Source: Balneolaceae bacterium
GTDB lineage: Bacteria; Bacteroidota; Rhodothermia; Balneolales; Balneolaceae
Length of the DNA: 42,283 nt
Assembly: GCA_003561515.1 (NCBI GenBank)
Contig: PWWL01000226.1
Span: 1 to 42,283 of the forward strand
Direction: 5' to 3'
Shown here: positions 1 through 7,537 of the stretch, piece after piece
How the letters are laid out: each line of letters starts with the position of its first letter
How positions within the stretch are numbered: the first letter of the stretch is position 1
The notes under the pieces: model-generated
Database searches by the model: none
Told to the model about the DNA's origin: nothing
The model's input: only the letters and a program-made list of their open reading frames with translations
Program-made: the position numbers and the translations under genes

Positions 1-2
1 CA

Positions 3-218
3 GTTGGAAGCTACCCGTTCAACCCGGTCTGGGACGGTTCGCTCGCCCTGATCTTGTATCCCGATGAGCGGGCCGTTTTTATTTCACCATCCATCACCCA
101 TTCACTCACTCAGGATATTGATGTTAACATCCTGGCACAGATCTTTGCGGGGAGCGATGATTCGGTATTCTCGAATGCGGGCAGTGTGATTGCGGGGTCT
201 GTGAAGTGGAATTTTTGA
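3..218 (+). CDS. C-terminal fragment of an outer-membrane beta-barrel protein
   Basis: The reading frame is open from the window edge and stops with TGA at 216-218, leaving the last 71 residues. The fragment alternates hydrophobic and polar residues in strand-like stretches (for example SLALILYPD, RAVFISPSI) and ends in ...GSVKWNF. A terminal aromatic residue, usually Phe, is the typical signature recognised by the BAM machinery in outer-membrane barrels. I infer the last strands of a barrel, perhaps a porin-like or export protein; the family cannot be named from this piece. It is convergent with the GH5 gene, 62 bases away. The short gap is A/T-rich and shows no clear terminator. Confidence 0.6.
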   Translation, partial: VGSYPFNPVWDGSLALILYPDERAVFISPSITHSLTQDIDVNILAQIFAGSDDSVFSNAGSVIAGSVKWNF

Positions 219-280
219 TTTTTGCGTTGGTGAATCAGAAAACAAAAACGAAGCAATTTAAAAAATCGAGTTCAGAAGCC

Positions 281-1363
281 TTATTCAATCGCCGGGCTAT
301 CGGGTATTAGTGCCCGAAGCAAATAATCACGCCATGTCCCGGTACCGGGATCATAGGCGCCGAACCCTGATCCAAACTCCCAGTACGCCCAGCTAAACTG
401 TCGATTTTCAGAAGCTTCACGTACATACGCAGTCCACCTCTCACGAGACAGATCATCAGCAGTGCTGAAAGCTCCGAACTCTCCAACGTGTATTGGTCGA
501 TCGTGGTTGCGGGCCCACTCTTCTACAGCATCAAAATCGCTGTCCACTTCTGCTGATTCCTGATCTGTGCCATCCCATGTAGTTCCCAGCCATTGATCGG
601 CTTCACTTCCAACCCAGCTTGCACCCTGGTGCGTGAAATGAAATGGGTCATAATAATGAACGGTGGTGATAATCTGACGGTCGTTGGCCGGTAACTCAAG
701 ATCCTGCAAACTCCCAAATCCACCCCAGTTAGCTGTGCCTATTGCAACAACCCGTTTTGGATTGGATTGGCGGATAATGGCGAGCGCATCAACCAAAAAA
801 ATATTCCATATATCTGGAGTAAGATTATCATGAGGTTCGTTCAAAATCTCGAATACCAGTTCTTCCGGGTACTCTTTATAGTGCGCAGCAATTTGCTCCC
901 AAAGTTTCAAAAAGCGATCCCGATGGTCCTGTGGCTGCTCCATCAATTCGTTGTAGTGATGGATGTTGATCATGACTGCAAGATCGCGATCTAGAGCCCA
1001 GCCAATTACCTCATCCACCCGTTCAAGGAATGATTCATGAATCGAATACGGAAACATTTCCAGGGCATGGGCATTCCAGCGTATGGGTATGCGCACTGAT
1101 TCAAATCCCGCTTGAATTATTTCATCCAGGTACGCCTCATTTATCATCAATCCCCACTCACCTTCATTGGGTGCTTCGAGCGCATTACCGAGATTAATTC
1201 CTCTCCCAAGTGTTTGATTGATCTCGAAAGCATCTGAAAAGTGATCCTGATCAGCAGGTTCAACTACAACAATATCATGAATGTCAACCGATTGAGACGA
1301 ACATGATAGTATCATGCTCAGAAAAATCATTGACAGGCCGCCAAAAATCATTTTATTCAACAT
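281..1363 (-). CDS. Glycoside hydrolase family 5 (cellulase-like) lipoprotein
   Basis: A 360-residue secreted hydrolase of the GH5 (cellulase A) type. The N-terminus is a lipoprotein signal (MIFLSMILSC, Cys21 as the lipid-modified residue), so the enzyme probably sits on an outer or inner membrane face. The TIM-barrel hallmarks are in order: GINLGNALE near 55-63, SVRIPIRW near 89-96, the acid/base Glu176 in ILNEPHD, HYYDPF near 236-241, the nucleophile Glu295 in VGEFGA, and the aromatic WAYWEF near 325-330. Family members cleave beta-1,4-glucans, mannans or related polysaccharides; the substrate cannot be decided here. No other polysaccharide-utilisation genes are adjacent. Start ATG at 1363; an ATG four codons further in would give the same mature protein. 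Confidence 0.9.
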   Translation of the reverse strand: MLNKMIFGGLSMIFLSMILSCSSQSVDIHDIVVVEPADQDHFSDAFEINQTLGRGINLGNALEAPNEGEWGLMINEAYLDEIIQAGFESVRIPIRWNAHALEMFPYSIHESFLERVDEVIGWALDRDLAVMINIHHYNELMEQPQDHRDRFLKLWEQIAAHYKEYPEELVFEILNEPHDNLTPDIWNIFLVDALAIIRQSNPKRVVAIGTANWGGFGSLQDLELPANDRQIITTVHYYDPFHFTHQGASWVGSEADQWLGTTWDGTDQESAEVDSDFDAVEEWARNHDRPIHVGEFGAFSTADDLSRERWTAYVREASENRQFSWAYWEFGSGFGAYDPGTGTWRDYLLRALIPDSPAIE

Positions 1364-1694
1364 CCAGCACTGGGTTTAATCTTCGATTGTATTGTAAACT
1401 TCAGATTTTAACATGCAAGGTTCCTTATTTTCGAACATCCTGTTAAAAATAACGATACACCGTGAGAAGTATCAGAGTTATTATACCTTTTCAGTATGAA
1501 TGGTCAGTTAATCTGAATTCCTGTGTTTTAGCAACCGAACACCTCCCGTTAAATCGGATATGACGCAGGTGTTACAAAAGCATTGTCTTTCCCTAAACCT
1601 CTTTTTTAGTGGTCTGATTCCCTGCCTCTTAATAACCAAAAGCTGTTTGTTGAATTAACTCTTATCGTTTATACTTTACGGAATACTTCATCAA
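1364..1694. other. Intergenic stretch between divergent GH5 and binding-protein genes
   Basis: About 330 A/T-rich bases between two divergently transcribed genes, so it should carry both promoters. I see no ORF worth keeping, no RNA gene and no clear inverted repeat. The T/A-rich stretch at roughly 1650-1690 just before the binding-protein gene is the likeliest promoter area for that gene, but no confident -33/-7 pair could be picked. Confidence 0.4.
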
Positions 1695-2885
1695 ATGCAG
1701 CTTATGACCAGTTCAAAAATCCCGTTCTACACAGCTATCACATCTTTTATACTGGCTTTCTCATTCCTGAACGCCTGCCAGCCGGAATCACCAATCACCA
1801 TCGGCGCCACGATGTCGCAATCCGGTTCATTAAGTACACAGGGTCAGGCAGCCATGAACGGCTATCTGCTCTGCCAGGATCACATCAACGAGCAGGGCGG
1901 GCTCCTGAATCGGCAGGTTGAGTTTCTAATTTATGATGACCGCTCGGATATTGATACGGCCAATTCATTTTACGAACAGCTGATAACTGAAGATGGCGTG
2001 GATCTTGTGATGGGTCCATACGGCTCCACACTGACCGAGGCCGTTGCTCCCGTTACGGAGCGGCACAGGATGGTGCATGTATCACCTCTGGCAGCAACCA
2101 CCTCGATCTGGGAACAGGGACGTGAGTATCTGTTCATGGTTCTTCCTCCGGCGGAGCTTTTTCTTGCGGGGTTGATTGAGATGGCACACGATCGCGGCCT
2201 TACACGGGTCGGAATCATTCAGCAGGATGCCCTTTTTCCGTGCGCAGCAGGAAACGGCGCGGTTGAGCTAGCCACTCAAAAAGGGATGGAAGTGGTATTT
2301 ATGGAAACCTACGAATCGGTGACCACCGATTTCAGGAATATTCTGCGGCAGGTAAAAGACGAGAATGTAGAGGTGCTGGCCATGGCCGCCTCCCCACTCG
2401 ACGATTTTATAACCGTTGTGCGCCGGATGAAGGAGATGGATGTGAATGTGAAGATGTTCGGCACTTCCGGTGCGGTAAGCCGCTTCCAGGAAGAGCTCGG
2501 TTCTGATGGTGAATACGCCTACGGCCTGTCGGCATGGGAGCCCGGCCTTCCCTACCCCGGAATTGATGAATTCGTGGAAGCATACAGGAGCAAGTTCAAC
2601 CTGGAACCCAGCTTCCATGCCGCCGGTGCTTACGGCAGCTGCTTGATATTCCGTGAAGCGATTGAGAGGGCCGGATCGCTGGACCAGGATGCTATCAGGA
2701 CTGTGCTGCTGAACCTCGAAATCCAAACCATTTTCGGCAACTACGCAGTGGATGAGCGGGGCTACCAGGTTGCCAACGACGGACTCTTCATCCAGTGGCA
2801 GAACGGCCGGAAAGTAATTGTCTGGCCTGATGAGGTTGCAGAGGCCGAACCGCGATATCCCACGCCTGATTGGAATGAGAGGTAA
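1695..2885 (+). CDS. Leu/Ile/Val-type (Peripla_BP_6) ABC substrate-binding lipoprotein
   Basis: A 396-residue extracytoplasmic ligand-binding protein of the branched-chain amino-acid type. A lipoprotein signal ends at FLNAC (Cys28 from the first Met). The mature part opens with ITIGATMSQSGSLSTQGQ and then AAMNGYLLCQDHINEQGG, the usual start of type-I periplasmic binding folds (LivJ, UrtA and amidase-regulator relatives). The second lobe contains FHAAGAYGSCLIFREAIERAG, also typical. Family members bind amino acids, amides, urea or aromatic compounds. No permease or ATPase gene lies next to it, so it either serves a transporter elsewhere or acts as a sensor/receptor. An alternative ATG lies 12 bases downstream (1707). 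A strong terminator follows at 2989-3022. Confidence 0.82.
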   Translation: MQLMTSSKIPFYTAITSFILAFSFLNACQPESPITIGATMSQSGSLSTQGQAAMNGYLLCQDHINEQGGLLNRQVEFLIYDDRSDIDTANSFYEQLITEDGVDLVMGPYGSTLTEAVAPVTERHRMVHVSPLAATTSIWEQGREYLFMVLPPAELFLAGLIEMAHDRGLTRVGIIQQDALFPCAAGNGAVELATQKGMEVVFMETYESVTTDFRNILRQVKDENVEVLAMAASPLDDFITVVRRMKEMDVNVKMFGTSGAVSRFQEELGSDGEYAYGLSAWEPGLPYPGIDEFVEAYRSKFNLEPSFHAAGAYGSCLIFREAIERAGSLDQDAIRTVLLNLEIQTIFGNYAVDERGYQVANDGLFIQWQNGRKVIVWPDEVAEAEPRYPTPDWNER

Positions 2886-2988
2886 AAAGTTCTCTTGAAA
2901 AGATCCGCAGATCAAGCGGCATCTTCCCGGAATTAGAACTAAATACAGAAATTCCAATATTATTCCATACCTTTCAGCTCACTTTTTT

Positions 2989-3022
2989 AAGCCCGGCTTT
3001 TAATTTGAAAGCGGGCTTTTTT
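2989..3022 (+). terminator. Rho-independent terminator after the binding-protein gene
   Basis: The arm AAGCCCGGCTTT (2989-3000) pairs with AAAGCGGGCTT (3008-3018) with one bulged G, and is followed directly by a T-run to 3022. It lies about 100 bases after the stop at 2885 and only 16 bases before the helicase start, so it isolates the two genes. The helicase promoter must therefore overlap it or lie in the hairpin region. Confidence 0.85.
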
Positions 3023-3038
3023 CATTTTTATCCCCTAT

Positions 3039-4298
3039 ATGACATTTAATTCGCTGAATCTAACTGATCCAATCCTCAGATCATTAAAAGAAGAAGGATA
3101 CACCGAACCCACTCCCATTCAATCCAAAGCTATTCCAATTGCAATCAAGGGCACCGACCTTTTAGCCTGTGCACAAACAGGTACCGGTAAAACGGCAGCA
3201 TTTGCAATTCCAATTCTTGAAAAACTCAACAGAGACACGAACAGAGATCGAAACAAAAAAATCCGCAGCCTGATTGTTACGCCAACACGTGAGCTGGCGA
3301 TACAGATTGATGAAAGTTTTCAAAATTATGGCCGGTATATAGGCCTGAATACCGCGGTAATTTTTGGTGGAGTAAACCAGAAAAGCCAGGTTAAAAAGCT
3401 GAAGCAGGGTGTTGATATTTTAACCGCAACCCCGGGCCGCCTTCTCGACCTGATAAACCAGGGATTTATTTCAATCTCTGATGTTGAAATTTTTGTTCTC
3501 GATGAAGCCGATCGCATGCTCGACATGGGCTTCATACACGATGTGAAAAAGTTATTAGCGGCTCTCCCCCGAAAAAAACAGACCCTGTTTTTCTCTGCAA
3601 CCATGCCGCCCGAGATTGTTAAACTCTCGAACTCCATCCTTCACAACCCGGTGAAAGTGGAAGTAACGCCCGAATCTTCAACCGTTGATGCCATCCGGCA
3701 AGAGATCTACTTTGTGGACAAGGGCAATAAGAAACATTTGCTGCTCGATGTTTTAGAGGATGACGAAATCACTTCAGCACTCGTTTTCACACGTACCAAG
3801 CATGGTGCCAACAAAGTTGTAAAACTCCTGAATGCGCGTAATATCCAGGCAGAAGCCATACATGGGAATAAGTCGCAAACTGCCCGGCAGAAAGCTCTGG
3901 GCAATTTCAAGGATCAGCGAACCCGCGTGCTGGTGGCCACTGATATCGCTGCCCGCGGCATCGATGTGGATGAACTGCAATACGTAATCAACTATGAAAT
4001 CCCCAATATCCCGGAAACCTATGTGCACCGCATCGGGCGAACCGGCCGCGCCGGGTCTGACGGCACAGCTCTCTCTTTTTGTGACGCACAAGAAAAAGCG
4101 TATCTCCGCGATATTGAAAAACTGATCGGGAAAAATATCCCGGTCATGGATAATCATGAATTTCCTCTTACAGATCACAATCCTCCTGAGCCTGAAAAGC
4201 AACAACATCGCAAACCTTCTCCCGGCAGAAACAGAAGAAAAAGTTCACGGCCCGGAAAGAGCAGATCCAACAAGAAAAGATTGAGACGCCAAAGATAA
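3039..4298 (+). CDS. DEAD-box ATP-dependent RNA helicase, RhlE-like
   Basis: A 419-residue RNA helicase. All core motifs are visible: Q motif around EPTPIQSKAIP (23-33), motif I AQTGTGKT (45-52), Ia PTRELAIQ, Ib TPGRLLDL, motif II DEAD (155-158), motif III SAT (186-188), motif IV ALVFTRTKHGA, motif V ARGIDV and motif VI HRIGRTGRAG. A short strongly basic tail (rich in Arg, Lys, Ser, Pro) replaces a folded C-terminal domain, as in RhlE-type enzymes that help ribosome assembly and cold-stage RNA remodelling. It acts in the cytoplasm on structured RNA. The gene stands alone, with terminator 2989-3022 before it and REP-like hairpins after it. Start ATG 3039. Confidence 0.93.
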   Translation: MTFNSLNLTDPILRSLKEEGYTEPTPIQSKAIPIAIKGTDLLACAQTGTGKTAAFAIPILEKLNRDTNRDRNKKIRSLIVTPTRELAIQIDESFQNYGRYIGLNTAVIFGGVNQKSQVKKLKQGVDILTATPGRLLDLINQGFISISDVEIFVLDEADRMLDMGFIHDVKKLLAALPRKKQTLFFSATMPPEIVKLSNSILHNPVKVEVTPESSTVDAIRQEIYFVDKGNKKHLLLDVLEDDEITSALVFTRTKHGANKVVKLLNARNIQAEAIHGNKSQTARQKALGNFKDQRTRVLVATDIAARGIDVDELQYVINYEIPNIPETYVHRIGRTGRAGSDGTALSFCDAQEKAYLRDIEKLIGKNIPVMDNHEFPLTDHNPPEPEKQQHRKPSPGRNRRKSSRPGKSRSNKKRLRRQR

Positions 4299-4318
4299 TC
4301 AATCACATACCGCCAATT

Positions 4319-4347
4319 CTCGAGCGCAGCTCCACTATGTCGCGAGC
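4319..4347 (+). repeat. Degenerate copy of the TCC-triloop REP-like hairpin
   Basis: A 29-base segment of the same length and layout as the intact repeat that follows at 4355 (CTCG.GCGCAG.TCCACT....CGCGAGC), but its stem is broken by several substitutions. It is 7 bases from the intact copy in the same orientation, so the pair looks like an old and a newer copy. Confidence 0.6.
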
Positions 4348-4354
4348 CTCCAAC

Positions 4355-4401
4355 CTCGTGCGCAGTTCCACTGCGCCACGAGCCCGGGCAGCTCCGCTGC
4401 C
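4355..4401 (+). repeat. REP-like double hairpin, copy 1
   Basis: First hairpin 4355-4383: CTCGTGCGCAGT, loop TCC, then ACTGCGCCACGAG, a 12-bp stem with a single bulged C. Second hairpin 4387-4401: GGCAGC, loop TCC, GCTGCC. The same two-hairpin layout recurs at 5263 and 6744 in the same orientation and ends just upstream of a RAYT transposase gene. It lies between the helicase and the membrane protein/XRE pair. Confidence 0.85.
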
Positions 4402-4473
4402 GAAAAGTCCACAACATGTTCTGTTAACTATCCTCCGACAAGAGCCATCATTCATCCGTACTACCACCCAATC

Positions 4474-4514
4474 ATGTAAATAATTCCATACACTATGTAA
4501 CAATTTTTTTACAT
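4474..4514 (+). promoter_or_regulatory. Candidate operator: three ATGTAA half-sites
   Basis: ATGTAA occurs at 4474-4479 and 4495-4500, and its inverse TTACAT at 4509-4514. The last two form an inverted repeat with an 8-base A/T centre, 45 bases upstream of the start at 4560; the first lies 21 bases (two helical turns) before the second. Because the operon it precedes ends in an XRE-type DNA-binding protein, I infer autoregulation. No direct evidence beyond the repeat arrangement. Confidence 0.4.
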
Positions 4515-4559
4515 GACCGTAAGCGGGTTTATAATCTTAACCCTAACAGGAAAACTGCC

Positions 4560-5012
4560 ATGTCGAAACAGGAACTTCTCAGTTGGACCTCTCTTGGAAC
4601 AACCATATCCATCCTGGTTATCTATCTGATTTTTGTCTTTGGTTGGCCTGAAGCGATTCCCGACTACTCGTCGCTTGTGGTAAAAATATTTGTCAACCTT
4701 TTCTGGATAGCGCTGGCAGTAGAAATACTCATCGGCATCATAGAGAGCAAGGCCAAAGTTGATAAGGACGAACGTGATGTTATGATACAGGCCTTCAGTT
4801 ATAAGTACGCCTATAATTTTGTCATGGTAATACTGGTACTGATTTTAGGGAATGTGCTGTTCGGCATCGTGGTTGGCGACTCCCCGCAGGCTTTTCCAAT
4901 GACCAGGCTTACTGAAGGTGCACTGCTATTTCATATTCTATTAATTACCCTGCTTACCGCAAGTTTCATCAGGCGTTCATCCATGATTTACTATTACCGG
5001 AAAATGGTTTGA
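4560..5012 (+). CDS. Four-helix membrane protein, DUF2178-like
   Basis: A 150-residue integral membrane protein with four hydrophobic segments (about residues 8-30, 40-63, 80-105 and 117-139). Between helices 2 and 3 is a conserved-looking charged stretch, KVDKDERDVMIQAFSYKYAY, of the kind found in DUF2178-type proteins. Those are commonly encoded next to a small XRE regulator, as here: the XRE gene starts one base after this stop, so the two are almost certainly co-translated. Molecular function is unknown; a role in sensing a membrane or stress state that is passed to the regulator is inference. Start ATG 4560 follows the ATGTAA repeats. Confidence 0.75.
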   Translation: MSKQELLSWTSLGTTISILVIYLIFVFGWPEAIPDYSSLVVKIFVNLFWIALAVEILIGIIESKAKVDKDERDVMIQAFSYKYAYNFVMVILVLILGNVLFGIVVGDSPQAFPMTRLTEGALLFHILLITLLTASFIRRSSMIYYYRKMV

Positions 5013-5013
5013 A

Positions 5014-5229
5014 ATGAAGCAGCCGGTAATTGAAAACAGGATCCGCAAGCTGAGGTTTTTAAACAACGAGATGACTCAGCAAGATCTCGCCGACAGAACC
5101 GGAGTGACCCGCCAAACCATACATGCCATCGAGAGCGGCAAGTACTTCCCATCGCTTGAGCTGGCTTTTCGTATTTCACGTGAGTTTGACCTGACGGTTG
5201 AAGAAGTCTTTTTCTGGCGAGAAAAATAA
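5014..5229 (+). CDS. XRE-family helix-turn-helix regulator
   Basis: A 71-residue single-domain repressor of the Cro/CI/XRE type. The whole protein is the HTH domain: helix 2 TQQDLADRTG, the turn, and recognition helix VTRQTIHAIESGKY, followed by PSLELAFRISREFDLTVEEVFF, the standard end of this domain. There is no sensor or oligomerisation extension. It begins one base after the membrane protein stop, so it is the second gene of a two-gene operon. The likely target is the ATGTAA repeat cluster at 4474-4514 in front of the operon (inference). REP copy 2 follows 33 bases after the stop. Confidence 0.9.
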   Translation: MKQPVIENRIRKLRFLNNEMTQQDLADRTGVTRQTIHAIESGKYFPSLELAFRISREFDLTVEEVFFWREK

Positions 5230-5262
5230 AAACCACTACACTTTTGCACCTGCCAACCCACA

Positions 5263-5309
5263 CTCGTGCGCAGTTCCACTGCGCCACGAGCCCGGGCAGC
5301 TCTGCTGCT
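5263..5309 (+). repeat. REP-like double hairpin, copy 2
   Basis: 5263-5291 is identical to the first hairpin of copy 1 (12-bp stem, TCC loop, bulged C). The second hairpin, 5295-5309, is slightly decayed (GGCAGC TCT GCTGCT). Same orientation as copies 1 and 3. It sits in the 160-base gap between the XRE gene and the convergent ExbB-like gene; nothing else is evident in that gap. Confidence 0.85.
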
Positions 5310-5392
5310 GTGGTTCTAATGCCATTGCGCTGGCGAAGATTCAACTCTACCTCCAATCTTTAGAAAAAGCCCCGTAAGCAATTCCTAAAGCT

Positions 5393-5758
5393 TCAGCTTT
5401 CCTCTTTAATGCCGGTCATTTTTAACCCAAAATAAAGCAACCACGCCGTCAAACAGATTGTCAAACCGTATATAGTTGTAATAGATGAAATTTTCAGTCC
5501 GGATACCAACAGCTCCTGTGATACCGTACCTGCCCTTTCTATCGTACTAAAAGCGCTATAGAGTCCTAAAAACTGACCAAATACACCAAAAATAAGCGCG
5601 AAAAGGCCGATCTCTTTTACTACCCCGACAGAAATACCACCTGATGTTTCTTTTCTTTTTTGTATAAAGCAGTAAACTGCAATAGCAATTACCGTAATCA
5701 AAATTATAGTTAAGATACCCATGAAGAGCGGGCCACCCATAAGAAATATATCTTTCAT
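5393..5758 (-). CDS. Small MotA/TolQ/ExbB-like membrane protein
   Basis: A 121-residue protein with three hydrophobic segments (about 10-32, 48-68 and 84-112). The second half, KEIGLFALIFGVFGQFLGLYSAFSTIE followed by LKISSITTIYGLTICLTAWLLYFGLK, resembles the paired-helix core of the MotA/TolQ/ExbB proton-channel family, in which a GxFGxxxGL stretch and a later S/T-rich helix line the pore. It is shorter than TolQ or ExbB (about 220-240 residues) and has no TolR/ExbD partner next to it, so energisation of a known complex cannot be claimed. It is divergent from the LytTR gene at 5898 and is a natural candidate target of that regulator. Confidence 0.65.
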   Translation of the reverse strand: MKDIFLMGGPLFMGILTIILITVIAIAVYCFIQKRKETSGGISVGVVKEIGLFALIFGVFGQFLGLYSAFSTIERAGTVSQELLVSGLKISSITTIYGLTICLTAWLLYFGLKMTGIKEES

Positions 5759-5835
5759 GCTGTCTGATTTTTAAATGAATGTTCACATTTAAAGTATCTT
5801 AATCAAGCAGGGTTAATCAATGTAGTATCCCGTAC

Positions 5836-5864
5836 AAAACCTGTCGTTCATCGAAAAAACCTGT
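5836..5864. promoter_or_regulatory. Direct repeat in a divergent promoter, candidate LytTR site
   Basis: AAAACCTGT occurs at 5836-5844 and again at 5856-5864, exactly 20 bases apart, between the divergent ExbB-like and LytTR genes. LytTR domains of the AgrA/AlgR type bind direct 9-bp repeats about two helical turns apart, which this geometry nearly matches. The sequence itself is not the published consensus, so the link to the adjacent regulator is inference. Confidence 0.4.
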
Positions 5865-5897
5865 ATTTATACTGATATTTCATCACTTTCATACTTC

Positions 5898-6653
5898 ATG
5901 ATTCAAATATCGAAACACATACTATTCTGGGTTGTAAGCTTTATTATTTTGGTGGTCGGTTTCGGGCATACCTATGGCAACTATGTGAACAGCGTCTATT
6001 TTGTTGCATTTCTTCTTCCCGTGGCAATGGCAACTTCCTATCTTTTCAATTACTACCTCGTTCCCTCCTTTTTGATGAAGGGCGACTATATTCGATTTAC
6101 TCTTTATACAGTTTACACTTTAATCGCTTCTCTATACCTGCAGATGGTTGTTGTAACCCTTTCATTTATCATCATAGCTAATTACAATTTAGGAGAGCTT
6201 GACCCAATAATGACCAATATTTTCGTTCTTGGATTTACCATCTATCTAATTGTACTGCTTAAAGCTTTTTATCTTTTATACAGACGCATATTGGATAATG
6301 AATTCAGAGTGAAACAGCTTGAGAGTGAGAAAGAGGCGCTTAAAACGGACTTCATAACTGTAAAAGCAGATCGGGCAAATCAACAAATAAAACTGAATGA
6401 TATTCTCTATATCGAAAGCCTGAGTGACTACGTAAATATTCACACTTCAAAAAAATCTGTTGCTACAAGGGCTACCATCTCATCTTTTGAAAAAGCCCTG
6501 CCTGAAACATTCCTTAGAATACATCGGTCATTCATTGTCAACCACGAGCATATCCATAGCTTTAGTAGCTCGGCAGTATGTATTAATGGGAATGAACTGC
6601 CCGTGAGCCGGACATATAAGTCTGAAGTATTAAAAAAGCTGACTGACTCTTAA
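5898..6653 (+). CDS. Membrane-anchored LytTR transcriptional regulator
   Basis: A 251-residue regulator. Residues 1-130 hold four membrane helices with an FNYYLVPSFLMKGDY motif between helices 2 and 3, similar to the sensor half of Bacteroidota LytS/YehU-type histidine kinases. A short coiled linker (about 131-148, EFRVKQLESEKEALK) leads straight into a LytTR DNA-binding domain (about 150-248) with the usual ILYIESLSDYVNIHT, FLRIHRSFIVN and LPVSRTYK blocks. There is no kinase or receiver domain, so signal sensing and DNA binding are joined in one membrane protein. It is divergent from the ExbB-like gene, with a direct repeat between them at 5836-5864. Start ATG 5898. Confidence 0.88.
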   Translation: MIQISKHILFWVVSFIILVVGFGHTYGNYVNSVYFVAFLLPVAMATSYLFNYYLVPSFLMKGDYIRFTLYTVYTLIASLYLQMVVVTLSFIIIANYNLGELDPIMTNIFVLGFTIYLIVLLKAFYLLYRRILDNEFRVKQLESEKEALKTDFITVKADRANQQIKLNDILYIESLSDYVNIHTSKKSVATRATISSFEKALPETFLRIHRSFIVNHEHIHSFSSSAVCINGNELPVSRTYKSEVLKKLTDS

Positions 6654-6743
6654 CTGAATTGTATTGCACTCTGCCTGTTTACATACAATTTAGCAGGCCA
6701 TCAACCAAATTATCACAAACCTTGCCTTTTCAGGAACTCCTCT

Positions 6744-6790
6744 CTCGTGCGCAGTTCCACTGCGCCACGAGCAATGGCAGCTCCGCTGCC
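6744..6790 (+). repeat. REP-like double hairpin, copy 3, next to the RAYT gene
   Basis: 6744-6772 is identical to the first hairpin of copies 1 and 2. After a 3-base spacer difference, the second hairpin is GGCAGC TCC GCTGCC at 6776-6790. It ends 128 bases before the chosen RAYT start, in the same orientation, and probably marks the 5' edge of the RAYT locus. Confidence 0.88.
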
Positions 6791-6918
6791 TGAAACCCGG
6801 CCTGCCCGTGGCCGGAATTGTCTTCGTAAAAATTTTCCAAAAAAACTGTAAGGAAATCCCATTTCCCGGTTCTTACAGAAAAGAGAACTCGTTATCACAC
6901 ACAAATCAGGAGATACCC

Positions 6919-7455
6919 ATGGCACGTTCACGAAACCGCGTGTACGACCCGGACTATCCATACTTCATCACCAGTTCCGTTGTTGAGGGTTACCCTCTGT
7001 TTGCCATTCCAGAGGCAACTCAGATTGTATTGGACGCGCTTTTATTTCTTCAGAAAAAAAGAGATACCAGACTGTATGCCTACGTCATTATGGAAAATCA
7101 CATTCATTTGGTCGTGCAGTCGAATAAGCTGCCCTCCAGAATGCAGGCCTTCAAATCGTGGACTGCCCGTGCCATCATCGATCTGTTGATAGATAACGGA
7201 CACTATTTTCATCTTCATAAACTGAGAAAAGCCAAAAACCCATCACATACAGATTCGGACCATCAATTCTGGCAAGAGGGCTATCATCCCAAACACATCT
7301 ATGGTGACAGGATGATGATCCAGAAAATAGAGTATATCCATCAAAATCCCGTAAAACGAGGATATGTGGATCATGAAGAAGACTGGCGGTATTCCTCAGC
7401 GCGGAATTATATGGGACTGGATGCCTTGATTCCCGTCACGCTCTTCGAGCTATGA
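6919..7455 (+). CDS. REP-associated tyrosine transposase (RAYT), Y1 HUH family
   Basis: A 178-residue HUH-endonuclease. The start ATG 6919 is chosen because AGGAG lies just upstream (6908-6912) and the family begins with a basic stretch followed by YFITSSVV; the open frame continues upstream but that part is not family-like. The metal-binding HUH motif is His61-Ile-His63 in VIMENHIHLVV. The catalytic Tyr is most likely Tyr139 in IEYIHQNPVKRGYV, the diagnostic RAYT block, preceded by HQFWQEGYHPKHI. Such enzymes cut and rejoin single-stranded DNA at hairpin repeats and are normally single-copy housekeeping-like genes that spread REP elements. Hairpins of one family lie on both sides (6744-6790, 7458-7526). 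The gene is convergent with the amidohydrolase at 7538. Confidence 0.9.
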   Translation: MARSRNRVYDPDYPYFITSSVVEGYPLFAIPEATQIVLDALLFLQKKRDTRLYAYVIMENHIHLVVQSNKLPSRMQAFKSWTARAIIDLLIDNGHYFHLHKLRKAKNPSHTDSDHQFWQEGYHPKHIYGDRMMIQKIEYIHQNPVKRGYVDHEEDWRYSSARNYMGLDALIPVTLFEL

Positions 7456-7457
7456 CT

Positions 7458-7526
7458 GCCAGCAGAGCTGGCTGGCCTCATCCGGAGCGGAGCTCCGGAT
7501 GAGCGCTCGCGCGCAGCTCCGCTGCC
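7458..7526 (+). repeat. Cluster of three triloop hairpins 3' of the RAYT gene
   Basis: Hairpin 7458-7472: GCCAGC AGA GCTGGC. Hairpin 7477-7503: a perfect 12-bp stem CTCATCCGGAGC with loop GGA. Hairpin 7513-7526: GCAGC TCC GCTGC. All have three-base loops, and the last is the same core as the second hairpin of the upstream copies; the middle one has the inverse loop (GGA). They begin 3 bases after the RAYT stop and may also act as the transcription end for the two convergent genes, although no T-run follows. Confidence 0.82.
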
Positions 7527-7537
7527 TACTGCTAAAA

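Noticed and set aside
4474-4514. ATGTAA repeats as a terminator of the helicase gene
   Set aside because: The stem is only six A/T-rich pairs and the T-run lies inside the loop, not after the hairpin.
6808-6918. N-terminal extension of the RAYT frame
   Set aside because: The extra 37 residues are not family-like, while ATG 6919 has AGGAG at a good distance and begins the usual RAYT N-terminus.
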